Assembly: GCA_040510375.1 (NCBI GenBank)
Contig: JBEVJC010000003.1
Coordinates: 1 to 64,000 of the forward strand
Length of the DNA: 64,000 nt
DNA from: JBEVJC01 sp040510375
Lineage (GTDB): Bacteria; Bacteroidota; Bacteroidia; Chitinophagales; Chitinophagaceae
Direction: 5' to 3'
Shown here piece by piece: positions 52,899 to 62,777 of the stretch; position 1 is the stretch's first letter, and each line of letters begins with the position of its first letter. Below the pieces are notes generated by a model. It was not told where the DNA came from. It worked only from the letters and a program-made list of their open reading frames with translations, and did no database searches. The position numbers and the translations under genes are program-made.

Positions 52899-52930
52899 AG
52901 GGCTGGTGAATGATCACCGGCCCTTTTTTT
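52899..52930 (+). terminator. Rho-independent terminator of the PA14-like gene
   Basis: AGGGCTGGTGA (52899-52909) pairs with TCACCGGCCCT (52914-52924) in an 11-bp stem with one U-G wobble and a 4-nt loop, followed by T to 52930. Confidence 0.9.
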
Positions 52931-52962
52931 AGTTGATACTGTTTTCACATTGTGGAGCTGTG

Positions 52963-55188
52963 TTACCAACCTTTATGAAGCAGTTCAATTGCTTTTTCCA
53001 GCAATTCGTCCCTGCCTTCCCTTATTCCTTTAATAGTTGGTTGAACAGGGTAATCAATCCTTACACCTACCCTTTGTGTTGGTGATCCGTCAGGATAAAA
53101 CACACCGATTCCGGAAAACACGGTGCTGATACCTCCGGGTAATGTTATAGATGAGATATTTCCATCGGCCCCGGCGGTAATACTTCCGAGAACCTTCACG
53201 TTTGGTGAGCTTTGAAATGCCATGGTGGTGTACTCTGCATTACTCTGGCTGGTTGCATTTACAATCACTATGACATTGCCGCGGAAACCACCTCCACCAC
53301 CGTTTTTAAGGGTTGGAGTGAAGGAAAATTGTCCCGGGTTTGATAAATCCGGAATTGAAAATTTTACAAAATCAGATTTTTTCGCCTTGATATAATTGCC
53401 AAAAGTGAAAGGCATAAAATCAGAAGGATAACAACGCATATCGATTACCATCCCCTTTGCATTGGCAAATAGTTTTTTTATCGCCGGGAGATCTTCGTTT
53501 TTATATTTCGCGGGGTATACATAAGCAATATCTTTATTGATCAGGAAATACCCGTTGGAATTCTGATAATCAATATTTTTAAAGGTGAGGGATAAATCAA
53601 CAGTTGGAATAACCACCTCCCTTAAACCCTTATCACTTTTTACTTTCAGTTTTATTACAGTATCGTTGCTTCTTAAAAGGTAATTATTCGGCAGATCCCT
53701 CAGTTGTGTTTCATAATTGGATGCAGGTGTTACTGGCAGGTACTCCTTTATCAATTGCTCAACCTCCCTGTTATTGATGGCAACAATTTCATCGCCGGTT
53801 TTAAGTTTGTCCCTGAGTCCAAATGAATCGGTATAGTATCCGGTCACCACTAATTTGCCCTCTATAAACCGGGCCTGCACAGGTGTTCCCCATCTACCTT
53901 TAAAGCTGGTCAGTGCCCTGTTGTTACTCCAGATATTGGCATGGGTATCTTTTACTTTTGCTATAAGGGATAACACAGCGATGGTATATTCCTTTTCATT
54001 TTTTGCAGAAAGGAATTCCGGGATGGATTCCTGTAATACCTGATGCCAGTTCGGCTCTGTCTGGTGCCGGTAAGGGAAAAAATAATTGACCATTGCCCAG
54101 TACCGATACAGGCAAAGCAACCGGTATCCTGCATCGGGGTAGATCATTTGCCCATAGGGCCGTTCATTGGTAAAGGACGGATTGCGGACGCCGGCAGCGA
54201 GGCTAACATAATAGTTAGATCCGGTATTCCGGTTGTTGCGGATATAATCAAGTTTGCCGCTCAGTGATTTGCCCGCAATTTTTCCATTAAACAGGTTGCC
54301 ATAATCAGGCATCAGGCTGATATCATTTTTTTGTTCACTGGCACAACTTTCACAAACGGGAGGTTTTGGGAATGTGTCCAGGTAAGCTTCCAGGGCGCGA
54401 CTGAGTTCTTCGTTATTCCTTGCCTCAATAACGCCAGGCAGGATCCTGAAAAGTTCAGCATCCCAATAATAATCACCCTTTGCTACTGAGGGATGGTGAT
54501 ACTTTAAGAAACTCCAGAACTCACCTGCGAATGACAGGTTAATCTGTTGCTGCGAGGTGACGGTTGTGAGTAAAATACCCGAGCCATCCCTGAATGTAGT
54601 GTCTCCCTGCTTGCCACGGGCAAGATATGTTTTGCTTTGGTTGATGGGTTTGCCATCAATCAGCAGTTCCAGGTCGTCGAACCAGGCCTTACCGTTACCG
54701 AGTAAAATGCCGCCGACATTGATGGATGCAACTTCATCCCTGTCATATTTATAAAGGAGGGAATATTTTTTCCAGCCGGTAGTCCCCCTGGGACCATCCT
54801 TTTCCATAAACTCTGCCATCAGGTTCCCTGAACGGCCTTCAACCCGCATCCATAAACCAGCCGATCCCCGGGTAATATCTTTTGTTTTGATATATCCCCT
54901 GACTTCAACTGTGGTTCCCTCATAGGATTGATAGGTAGACCAGCCCACCGCTGCATAATTGGCCTTATCAGTCCGTTTTTCCAAAGACATCGCATACTTC
55001 CCGCTTCTTTTTTCAATGCTGTCCAGCGATGTAGTATATCCCTCATCCTGGTTCTGGGCGTAGGTCAGCAGCCATCCACGGGGTTTGCCGTTCTCGAGTT
55101 GTTCAAAACTTCCATTAAAATTTACCTGTGCACAGAGGGAGGGACGTGTCAGTATGAACAGGAGCAGGGTTGCAGTTATTGGTTTCAT
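52963..55188 (-). CDS. S41-family (tail-specific) peptidase with N-terminal beta-sandwich
   Basis: 741 residues from the ATG at 55188 (MKPITATLLLFILTRP); the 17 residues added by the longer frame lie before the signal peptide. A beta-sandwich similar to CBM4_9/ChiA-like modules covers about 22-178 (NFNGSFEQLENGKPRGW, then KAWFDDLELLIDG). A PDZ-like segment is near 440-485 (GLRDKLKTGDEIVAINN). The S41 catalytic domain (about 540-741) has TSQSNAE with likely nucleophile Ser649. A partner Lys/Glu is not clear to me, so activity is probable rather than certain. It is exported and probably surface- or periplasm-located. Confidence 0.88.
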   Translation of the reverse strand: MKPITATLLLFILTRPSLCAQVNFNGSFEQLENGKPRGWLLTYAQNQDEGYTTSLDSIEKRSGKYAMSLEKRTDKANYAAVGWSTYQSYEGTTVEVRGYIKTKDITRGSAGLWMRVEGRSGNLMAEFMEKDGPRGTTGWKKYSLLYKYDRDEVASINVGGILLGNGKAWFDDLELLIDGKPINQSKTYLARGKQGDTTFRDGSGILLTTVTSQQQINLSFAGEFWSFLKYHHPSVAKGDYYWDAELFRILPGVIEARNNEELSRALEAYLDTFPKPPVCESCASEQKNDISLMPDYGNLFNGKIAGKSLSGKLDYIRNNRNTGSNYYVSLAAGVRNPSFTNERPYGQMIYPDAGYRLLCLYRYWAMVNYFFPYRHQTEPNWHQVLQESIPEFLSAKNEKEYTIAVLSLIAKVKDTHANIWSNNRALTSFKGRWGTPVQARFIEGKLVVTGYYTDSFGLRDKLKTGDEIVAINNREVEQLIKEYLPVTPASNYETQLRDLPNNYLLRSNDTVIKLKVKSDKGLREVVIPTVDLSLTFKNIDYQNSNGYFLINKDIAYVYPAKYKNEDLPAIKKLFANAKGMVIDMRCYPSDFMPFTFGNYIKAKKSDFVKFSIPDLSNPGQFSFTPTLKNGGGGGFRGNVIVIVNATSQSNAEYTTMAFQSSPNVKVLGSITAGADGNISSITLPGGISTVFSGIGVFYPDGSPTQRVGVRIDYPVQPTIKGIREGRDELLEKAIELLHKGW

Positions 55189-55301
55189 AAAAAGGGTTAC
55201 CTGGAAATGAATTTTTATATTCCTGCAGAAAAGATACACGTTTCTATAACCCTGTTAAATGAAGTATTATGATTTAACAAAATATATTAATTGCAGCCCG
55301 T

Positions 55302-56015
55302 TTAATTACTTTCTAATTCAGTTACGTTAAAGATATATCCCGCTCCATATACATTACTAAGGCTGATAGCTTTTGATGATGCAATTATTTTCCTCAGTCT
55401 TGAAATAAAAACATCGAGACTACGGCCCAGGAAATAATCGTTTTCCCCCCAGATGCAAATCAGGATATCTTCTTTGCGCAATCGTTTATTCTTGTTCTTG
55501 TAAAAGTATTCAATCAGTTCGCCCTCCCGGATGGTGAGTTTGGTGACCTTGTTATCACTGGTTGTAATGGTCAACTGTTCCCGGTCGAAAAGGATATCAC
55601 CGATTTTATAAACAGAAAGCGGAGTAGCGGGTGTTGACACACCAGCGGTCATCCGGAGAATGTTTTTAAGTTTGATGGCCAGCTCATCAATATCAAATGG
55701 TTTGTTGATATAGTCGGCCGCACCGATTGTAAGGCCATGCAGGCGGTCTTTTTTATCTGTCCTTGCTGTCAGGAAGATGAAGGGTACGTTGCTATTGAGT
55801 TTGAGAATATGTTCGGCCAGTTCAAACCCGCTTTTTTGTCGCATCTGGACATCCAGCAGGCAAAGCCCGAATCCCGACAGGTTTTCCTTGAACGACCGGA
55901 AAGCGTCGCGGGCATTGTCATGCCATTCAACATCAAAGCCCTTTGTTTCCAGGTATTGTTTTATCAGGCAACCCAGATCCGGCTCATCCTCCACAAATAA
56001 AATTCTCTCGCTCAT
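55302..56015 (-). CDS. OmpR-family response regulator
   Basis: 237 residues. Receiver (1-122): Glu9-Asp10-Glu11, phospho-acceptor Asp55 in LCLLDVQM, Thr83 and Lys105. A winged-helix trans_reg_C domain (about 135-232: RLRKEDILICIWGENDYF, then SLDVFISRLRKII) binds DNA. It follows the kinase gene by 28 bp, so the pair is co-transcribed. The pair stands divergent from the SusC/D locus starting at 57798 and is the most likely local regulator of it. Confidence 0.95.
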   Translation of the reverse strand: MSERILFVEDEPDLGCLIKQYLETKGFDVEWHDNARDAFRSFKENLSGFGLCLLDVQMRQKSGFELAEHILKLNSNVPFIFLTARTDKKDRLHGLTIGAADYINKPFDIDELAIKLKNILRMTAGVSTPATPLSVYKIGDILFDREQLTITTSDNKVTKLTIREGELIEYFYKNKNKRLRKEDILICIWGENDYFLGRSLDVFISRLRKIIASSKAISLSNVYGAGYIFNVTELESN

Positions 56016-56043
56016 AATGGTAAGTATTTCGCAATTATTTCAA

Positions 56044-57537
56044 TCAGCTTAATGATAAGATGCCACCTGTTTCCGGCTGTGCAGCTGAACCGGATGCGGT
56101 GAATAGAGGAATATAAACTATAAACTCAGTCCCGGCACCCACCTTACTTTTCACTTCGTATTTCCAGTTATGTGCATCCAGGCATTGTTTGGTATAATAC
56201 AAACCGAGTCCGAGCCCTGGCTCCTGGCTGTTTGTAAGGGAAGGGTTCCGGTAAAAACGGGAAAACATTCTTTTCTTCACCTGGTTGCTCATACCATCGC
56301 CATTGTCAAGAATACTGATGACGAGTGTATCGCCGGATTTGTTGCTGGTGGTTACCAGGATTTTTTTGCTGTCCTTCTGGTTATACTTGATACCATTATT
56401 TATTACGTTCAGGATGATGGAAGTAAAATGGAGTTTATCCAGCATAACCTGATCCTGCTGTGCCCGTTTATCCAGCGTTACAATGGTATTGGTATCCAGA
56501 ATATTCAGTTGGTAGTCGGCGATGATATCTTCCAGCAGCCCATTTACACTGGTCCCGGCCAGTGCCAGCTGGATTGGCTTTTCACAACTTGTGTCGGTTA
56601 CCTGCGTGATGAGTACACTCAATCGCTCCGTCTGCCTTTTAATAATGGTATTGAGCGACGACAATTTTTCATTTTTCAATGAGCTGTTTTCGTGTTCCAT
56701 GGTCTTGTTGGCAATGACAATGGCGGTCAGCGGGGTCTGGAACTCATGGGTAATGGTATTGATAAAATCTGTTTTCATTTCTGACATTTTCTTTTGCCGG
56801 ATCCAGTTGGCGAAAGTCAGGAAGAAAATAACCAGTACAGCAATAATCGAGAATACGGAAACCAGTGTCTTGGGAAGCGTACGGATGATAAGAGTCTGCA
56901 GGCGGTCCGGCCTGTCGCAGTACAAAGCAAAATCCATCCGGTAACTATGTGGGGCGGGCGCACTGACTTTTACCCAGGAGGCAAGCGTCTGCTGGTTGTG
57001 ACATTTCAGGCTTCCCCCTATCTGTGCTCCTGTATTCTGTTCATAAGGAAAATGTCCGTCATCTTCCGTTGTTGATTTATTAAAGAGATTATAGTATCGG
57101 TTCGGCTCGATCGCTATGTCGATCTGTTCAACAAATAATGCATAATTGATGGTGGCGCTGATTTTGTGTTTTTTCTTGATGGAGTCCAGGAACCTGTCCA
57201 TATTGTTATTGGCGCGTAACACCTTAAACAGTGTGTCACAAACCATGGCGGACAGTCTCTTAAATCCGCTGTCGTTTTTACCGATTGCCAGCGCTTCAAG
57301 GGTGGGGAGGTATTTGTAAATTATAGTATCAATAAGAACCACCGCTCCGGGGAATACCTTGTCATTTACAATACTCTCCTCATATTCTTTTTTTATAATA
57401 CCCTTTTCTTCAATACTGTAAACTTCTTCTTCCAGTTTATAGATATTATTAATATGTAGCAGTTGCACCAGGCATAGAACGATGGTGCAGGCAATGGCAA
57501 TCAGTTTATATATAAATACCCGGTCGTTTCTAAACAT
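56044..57537 (-). CDS. Two-transmembrane sensor histidine kinase
   Basis: 497 residues. Membrane segments 8-27 and about 222-245 enclose a periplasmic sensor domain of about 195 residues that I cannot name. The H-box FINTITHEFQTPLTAI gives phospho-acceptor His264. ATPase domain with VINNGIKYNQ, LDNGDGMS and GLGLGLYYTKQ. No HAMP domain. It is the cognate kinase of the OmpR-type regulator. Its promoter shares the 57538-57797 region with the SusC gene. Confidence 0.94.
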   Translation of the reverse strand: MFRNDRVFIYKLIAIACTIVLCLVQLLHINNIYKLEEEVYSIEEKGIIKKEYEESIVNDKVFPGAVVLIDTIIYKYLPTLEALAIGKNDSGFKRLSAMVCDTLFKVLRANNNMDRFLDSIKKKHKISATINYALFVEQIDIAIEPNRYYNLFNKSTTEDDGHFPYEQNTGAQIGGSLKCHNQQTLASWVKVSAPAPHSYRMDFALYCDRPDRLQTLIIRTLPKTLVSVFSIIAVLVIFFLTFANWIRQKKMSEMKTDFINTITHEFQTPLTAIVIANKTMEHENSSLKNEKLSSLNTIIKRQTERLSVLITQVTDTSCEKPIQLALAGTSVNGLLEDIIADYQLNILDTNTIVTLDKRAQQDQVMLDKLHFTSIILNVINNGIKYNQKDSKKILVTTSNKSGDTLVISILDNGDGMSNQVKKRMFSRFYRNPSLTNSQEPGLGLGLYYTKQCLDAHNWKYEVKSKVGAGTEFIVYIPLFTASGSAAQPETGGILSLS

Positions 57538-57672
57538 AAGTCAGTTAATAAAAAATCAGGTCCCTGCAAACATGGGCTAAGTCTCCCCAACACCGGCTCC
57601 ATTTCCAGGTTCGCTTTGTAAATCGGTTAGCCGGATAATAAGAATAAAAAATTAAAATACTAAATAAACTCA

Positions 57673-57704
57673 TTGACCGCCCGATTTTTTCGCCATTAAG
57701 TTTC
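57673..57704 (+). promoter_or_regulatory. Likely promoter of the SusC/SusD locus
   Basis: TTG (57673-57675), 21-nt spacer, TAAGTTTC (57697-57704), one mismatch from the -7 consensus TAnnTTTG. It leaves a leader of about 85-90 nt before the SusC start at 57798. A second, weaker combination exists at 57729-57762 (TTG, 24 nt, TATTTTG). Confidence 0.45.
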
Positions 57705-57797
57705 TGTTAACAATCCATTCGGAATTCATTGACTGCTCTGGTCTGTATTAAAATCTATTTTGTCTTTTCATTTTTCAATCAAACTAACAACAAGCTT

Positions 57798-60700
57798 ATG
57801 AGTAAAATGTCCGCATTCAGGCACTTGTTCCTGTTTTTCATTTGCCTGAACGTCGTTCATCCTGAGGCGTTTTCGCAAACAACCCTAAAAGTCAGCGGAA
57901 TAGTCAGGGATCGCCTCGACAAAACGATATCGAGTGTAAACGTCACCACGCAGGCCCATCCCGGGGTTGGTACTACCACCAATGAAAGGGGTGAATTCAG
58001 CCTGCAGGTTTCTTCCAATGACGTACTGGTATTCTCTTATGCCGGATTTGTGGAAGTAACCCGGCCTGTAAACAATTCCATTTTTTTCGATATAATAATG
58101 GATGCCAGGCAGGGCAACGAGCAGGAAGTAGTGGTGGTTGGTTTCGGTAAGGCAAAAAAGATCAGTCTGGTCGGAGCACAGTCCACCGTAAACATGGAGG
58201 ACGTGAAACAGCCGGTAGCCAGTATCAGCCAGGCCCTTGCTGGTCGTATTTCCGGTCTGATCGGTGTGCAGCGGACCGGTTTGCCGGGAGAAAACGCCGC
58301 TGATCTCTGGATCCGCGGTATTTCCACATTCGGCTCCAACGGCTCTGGTGCGTTGATTGTAATTGACGGAGTACAGGGACGCGATCTTAACGGTATTGAT
58401 CCGGAAGACATCACTTCCTTTTCTATCCTGAAAGATGCATCGGCAACAGCAGTTTATGGGGTAGCCGGTGCCAATGGTGTAATCCTGATTACCACCAAGA
58501 GAGGCAGATCTGGTAAAACCACCCTCATGTTCAATTACAACCAGGGATTGACCGCCTTTACCAAGGTTCCGGACCTTACAGATGGCGCCGCTTATATGCG
58601 CCTCCGGAATGAAGCCCAGGTGGCATCAGGTATGGCCCCTGAATATTCACAGGATTATATTGACAATACTCTAAAAGGTGATCAACCCTACCTGTATCCC
58701 AATGTTGACTGGATCAAGGCCATCTTCAAGGATGCGGGTAATACAAGGAGGGCAAACTTTACAGCAAGAGGCGGCTCTGATGCTGCTACTTATTATGTTG
58801 GTTTGTCTTATTACGATGAACAAAGTTTATTCAAAACTGATGCGTTGCAGGATTATGATGCGGATACCCGGTACAAACGTTACAATTTCGTGAGTAATGT
58901 AAACATGAACTGGACAAAGACTACCCGCTTTGAACTGGGGATCAATGGAAACGTTACCAATGTAAACTCAGCCGGATACTATGTGCAGGATGCCTTCGGT
59001 GAAGTGATGCAGACAACTCCGATTTTGTACCCGATAATGTATCCCGGCAACCTGGTGCCCGGTGTCAATGCAGCAAACGCACAGCGTAATCCGTATGATG
59101 AAATTACCCAGACCGGTTATATTAATAATGCGGGTAACCAGGTATATTCAAATGCAAGGATATCGCAGGACCTTGGAGGATTGGTACCCGGTTTGTCTTC
59201 GTATGTGTTATATTCATTCGATGCTACAAACCTTCAGCGGATTCTTCGCACCCGCCAACGGAATACCTACAAGATAGATCCGATAAATCCTTATAACCCC
59301 GATGGCACGGTCAATTTATTACCAGTGATCACTACGGGTTCTGATAACCTGTCCTACTCGAGGGAAAATGGAGGCGAAAGGCAAAGTTACCTGGAAGGTG
59401 CGCTTTCCTACGACCGCAGTTTTGCAACTGACCATCATGTAACCGGTTTATTGTTATATAACCAGCGTTCATTTACCAATGCATTTGCAGCAAACCTTAC
59501 TGAATCCCTGCCGTTCAGGAGTATGGGTTTTGCCGGCAGGCTTACCTATTCCTGGAAGGAAAAGTATTTCGGGGAAGTAAATTTTGGTTATAACGGCTCT
59601 GAAAACTTTGCACCGGAAAATCGTTTTGGTTTCTTCCCATCACTGGGGGTTGGCTGGATCGTATCCAATGAGAAATTTTTTGAACCTGCTTCAAAATTCA
59701 TGCAGTTCCTTAAAATCCGGTATTCGGATGGATATGTGGGATCAGGAGCAGGTGGTCGCCGTTTTGGCTACCTGACAATTGTTACAAATGATAACCCCGA
59801 TGTTCCGGGATATACCTGGGGTAATGGAAATAATAACCAGGGTAGTGGACCTGGTGTGCAGATCCAGGATTACGGCGCGTTTGTGCAATGGTCCAAATCA
59901 CGCAAACAGGATCTGGGTATCGAATTCAAAACAATGAACTCCCATCTTTCTGTAACGCTTGATTTCTTCAGGGAACACCGCACCGGTATCTTCCTGCAAC
60001 GTCAGAGCCTTCCAGCCTATGTAGGGTTGAACAATAGTCCTTTTGGTAATCTTGGCGAGGTGGATAATGCCGGCTTTGATGCAACCGTTGAAACAGATGC
60101 AATTAAACTGGGTAAAACCAGCTGGAATTTCCGTGGTACTGTCACTTATAACCGTGATAAAATCCTGGAGAATGATGCACCCGTGCAGCCTTACGCCTAT
60201 ATGGAAAGCCGCGGATACAATATAAATTCCGTTTATGGTTATACGGCAATCGGACTTTTTACCGATCAGAAGGATATTGATAACTCGGCCGACCAGTCGC
60301 CACTCGGTGGTAATCCCCGGCCAGGTGATATCCGTTACAAGGACCTCAATAGTGATGGCCTGATTAATAACCTTGACATTAGCCGCATTGGTAATGGAGA
60401 TGTACCAAACTGGATTTATGGTTTTGGTGTAAATATTTCCTACAATAATTTTTATGTGGGTGCTTTCTTCCAGGGTTCGTATGGAGCCGACAGGTTATTG
60501 GGTGGTGATGGCGTCCTGCCGTTTAATAACAGCACGGGTCCGGAAAGAAGTAATCTTTTATCGATTGCTGAAGACAGGTGGACAGAAGAAAATCCCAATC
60601 CGGATGCATTTTATCCCCGCCTTGCCTATGGTAATGCAGCCAACAAGAATAATTCAGTTGCCAGCACCTGGTGGGTTAAAGACATTTCATTTATCCGTCT

Positions 60701-60902
60701 CAAGACTGTCGACATCGGCTACAATCTTCCGGCCAGATGGGTTAAAAAAGCAGGACTGAAAAGCGCCAAGATTTACGGGCAGGGCTTCAACCTGCTGTAC
60801 TGGAGTCCGTTTAAATTATGGGATCCTGAACTAAACACGGGCAATGGTGCTAAATATCCCAATACCCGGAACTTTTCAGTGGGCATTCAATTCAACTTAT
60901 AA
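57798..60902 (+). CDS. SusC/RagA-family TonB-linked outer-membrane transporter
   Basis: 1034 residues from the ATG at 57798 (MSKMSAFRHLF); the frame opens at 57729 but the early residues do not match a signal peptide. Signal peptide to about residue 26 (EAFSQ). Carboxypeptidase-regulatory-like domain (about 30-105), then the SusC plug with VVVVGFGKAKK, IDGVQGRDLNGIDPEDI and SFSILKDASATAVYG, then ANGVILITTKRG and a large barrel ending in RNFSVGIQFNL. It imports oligosaccharides with the SusD protein encoded 17 bp downstream. The substrate is not deducible; no glycosidase gene is visible before the window ends. Confidence 0.96.
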   Translation: MSKMSAFRHLFLFFICLNVVHPEAFSQTTLKVSGIVRDRLDKTISSVNVTTQAHPGVGTTTNERGEFSLQVSSNDVLVFSYAGFVEVTRPVNNSIFFDIIMDARQGNEQEVVVVGFGKAKKISLVGAQSTVNMEDVKQPVASISQALAGRISGLIGVQRTGLPGENAADLWIRGISTFGSNGSGALIVIDGVQGRDLNGIDPEDITSFSILKDASATAVYGVAGANGVILITTKRGRSGKTTLMFNYNQGLTAFTKVPDLTDGAAYMRLRNEAQVASGMAPEYSQDYIDNTLKGDQPYLYPNVDWIKAIFKDAGNTRRANFTARGGSDAATYYVGLSYYDEQSLFKTDALQDYDADTRYKRYNFVSNVNMNWTKTTRFELGINGNVTNVNSAGYYVQDAFGEVMQTTPILYPIMYPGNLVPGVNAANAQRNPYDEITQTGYINNAGNQVYSNARISQDLGGLVPGLSSYVLYSFDATNLQRILRTRQRNTYKIDPINPYNPDGTVNLLPVITTGSDNLSYSRENGGERQSYLEGALSYDRSFATDHHVTGLLLYNQRSFTNAFAANLTESLPFRSMGFAGRLTYSWKEKYFGEVNFGYNGSENFAPENRFGFFPSLGVGWIVSNEKFFEPASKFMQFLKIRYSDGYVGSGAGGRRFGYLTIVTNDNPDVPGYTWGNGNNNQGSGPGVQIQDYGAFVQWSKSRKQDLGIEFKTMNSHLSVTLDFFREHRTGIFLQRQSLPAYVGLNNSPFGNLGEVDNAGFDATVETDAIKLGKTSWNFRGTVTYNRDKILENDAPVQPYAYMESRGYNINSVYGYTAIGLFTDQKDIDNSADQSPLGGNPRPGDIRYKDLNSDGLINNLDISRIGNGDVPNWIYGFGVNISYNNFYVGAFFQGSYGADRLLGGDGVLPFNNSTGPERSNLLSIAEDRWTEENPNPDAFYPRLAYGNAANKNNSVASTWWVKDISFIRLKTVDIGYNLPARWVKKAGLKSAKIYGQGFNLLYWSPFKLWDPELNTGNGAKYPNTRNFSVGIQFNL

Positions 60903-60919
60903 AAGCCAATTCAATTACA

Positions 60920-62719
60920 ATGAGAAGAATATCATTCATACTAATCGGCGGCCTTATGCTGCTTGCATCCTGCAATAAATACCTGGATACGGTACCCGAT
61001 AATATCCTGACAATCGACGATGTATTTAAAACCAGGACAAACGTTACCAAGTACCTCGGTAATATCTATTCCGCATTACCAAATGAATTGAAGCAGCGCT
61101 TTGCCGGTCTTGAAAATTCAGGCAACTGGACAGGGGCGTCTGATGAGGGAAAATATAACTGGGACTTTAATTACAGTAACAATATAAATAAAAGCGCCTG
61201 GAGCAACCAGGATGGATCAGTATCTGTTTACTGGAATAATTACTACAAGGCGATCCGTAATGCCACTGATTTTATCCAGCGCATTGATGATGCAACCCCT
61301 GAGATTTCCGATGTGGAAAAAAAGCGCCTGAAAGGTGAAGCAAGGGCGTTAAGGGCTATTTATTATTATTTCCTGATGCGGACTTACGGACCGGTTGTAT
61401 TATTGGGAGATGAATTGATTCCCGTGGATGCAACGGGTGATGAAGTAAAACGTGCAAGGTCACCGTTTGACGACTGTGTAAAATTTGTGGTGGATGAGCT
61501 TGATCTCGCCTTTACCGAATTGCCGCCAACAACACCACTGGAGGGAAAATTAACCCAGGGTATAGTGAAAGCCTACAAGGTGCAGGTGCTGCAGCTGGCT
61601 GCCAGCCCACTGTTCAACGGCAATACGGATTATGCCTCTTTGAAAAACGATGATGGTACAAACCTGTTCAACCAGACATATGATGTTTCAAAATGGGCAA
61701 GTGCTGCCGCCGCTGCGAAAGAATTCATCACAGCATTTGTTCCCAATACCTATAGCCTTTATACAGTAAGTAACCCTGATCCTTTTAAGGCTGCCTATCT
61801 TGCCTGCCGCGATGTGGTCACTGCCAACTGGAACAGGGAATGGATTTTTGGCCGTTCCAACACTTCGAGTTATATGCGGTACGACAGGACACCCTTCCAC
61901 GACGGTGCTGCGCAGGAACAACATGGTGCTGGTGCAAATGGTGCAACCCAGACACAGGTAGACGCGTATTTCATGGCAAACGGATTACCAATCACAGATG
62001 CGGCATCTGGCTACCAGGCTACAGGTTTTTCTGATTTCCAGGCTCCTTTTGATACGGAAGACCGCTCTACTTTCAATCAATGGGTCAATCGCGAACCAAG
62101 GTTCTATGTGGGGATCACCTATACAAACAGCAAGTGGTTATTTAATGATAACAATACAGGTGCTGCAATTATTACCAACCTGCAGTTCTCCGGAAATTCA
62201 GGCCGGTCAAGAAGTACTTCCGATGTATCACCCACCGGTTATATTGTTCGTAAAAATGTATATACCGATGATGGCGACAGGGGTTTCGTTTATTTGCGCC
62301 TGGCTGAGATTTTTCTCAACTATGCGGAAGCGTTGAACGAATCAAATCCAGGTAACGCCGACATCCTGCTCTATCTTAACCAGATCAGGGAGAGGGCTGG
62401 TGTTCCCCAGTATGGTACCGGTATGAACCCATTACCCGCGCCGGCAAACCAGACAGAAATGCGGACTGCTATCCGGAACGAACGCAGGGTGGAACTGGCC
62501 TATGAAGGTGTCCGTTATTTTGATACAAGAAGATGGAAAATAGCAGAGCAAACAGATGCAGGACCATTTTACGGTATGGACATGACAAAGGATGGCGCTG
62601 CATTTTATAACAAGACATTACTTGAAACCCGGATATTTAAAAAGAGGGATTATTTATTCCCGATTCCGGCAAACGAAATACTGAGAAACCCACTGGTTAA
62701 ACAGAATACCGGCTGGTAA
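60920..62719 (+). CDS. SusD/RagB-family nutrient-binding lipoprotein
   Basis: 599 residues. Lipobox LLASC with Cys18, anchoring it to the outer membrane. The TPR-like SusD fold includes LKGEARALRAIYYYFLMRTYG, and the C-terminal half has RLAEIFLNYAEALNE and NERRVELAYEGVRYFDTRRWK. These are core SusD signatures. It captures glycan at the cell surface and delivers it to the SusC channel encoded 17 bp upstream. The length is at the long end of the family. No unusual features. Confidence 0.96.
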   Translation: MRRISFILIGGLMLLASCNKYLDTVPDNILTIDDVFKTRTNVTKYLGNIYSALPNELKQRFAGLENSGNWTGASDEGKYNWDFNYSNNINKSAWSNQDGSVSVYWNNYYKAIRNATDFIQRIDDATPEISDVEKKRLKGEARALRAIYYYFLMRTYGPVVLLGDELIPVDATGDEVKRARSPFDDCVKFVVDELDLAFTELPPTTPLEGKLTQGIVKAYKVQVLQLAASPLFNGNTDYASLKNDDGTNLFNQTYDVSKWASAAAAAKEFITAFVPNTYSLYTVSNPDPFKAAYLACRDVVTANWNREWIFGRSNTSSYMRYDRTPFHDGAAQEQHGAGANGATQTQVDAYFMANGLPITDAASGYQATGFSDFQAPFDTEDRSTFNQWVNREPRFYVGITYTNSKWLFNDNNTGAAIITNLQFSGNSGRSRSTSDVSPTGYIVRKNVYTDDGDRGFVYLRLAEIFLNYAEALNESNPGNADILLYLNQIRERAGVPQYGTGMNPLPAPANQTEMRTAIRNERRVELAYEGVRYFDTRRWKIAEQTDAGPFYGMDMTKDGAAFYNKTLLETRIFKKRDYLFPIPANEILRNPLVKQNTGW

Positions 62720-62777
62720 CACCCGGTATATGTTCCAGGTTGCAATTTCAAAATCATAAACTTTTATACACATTAAC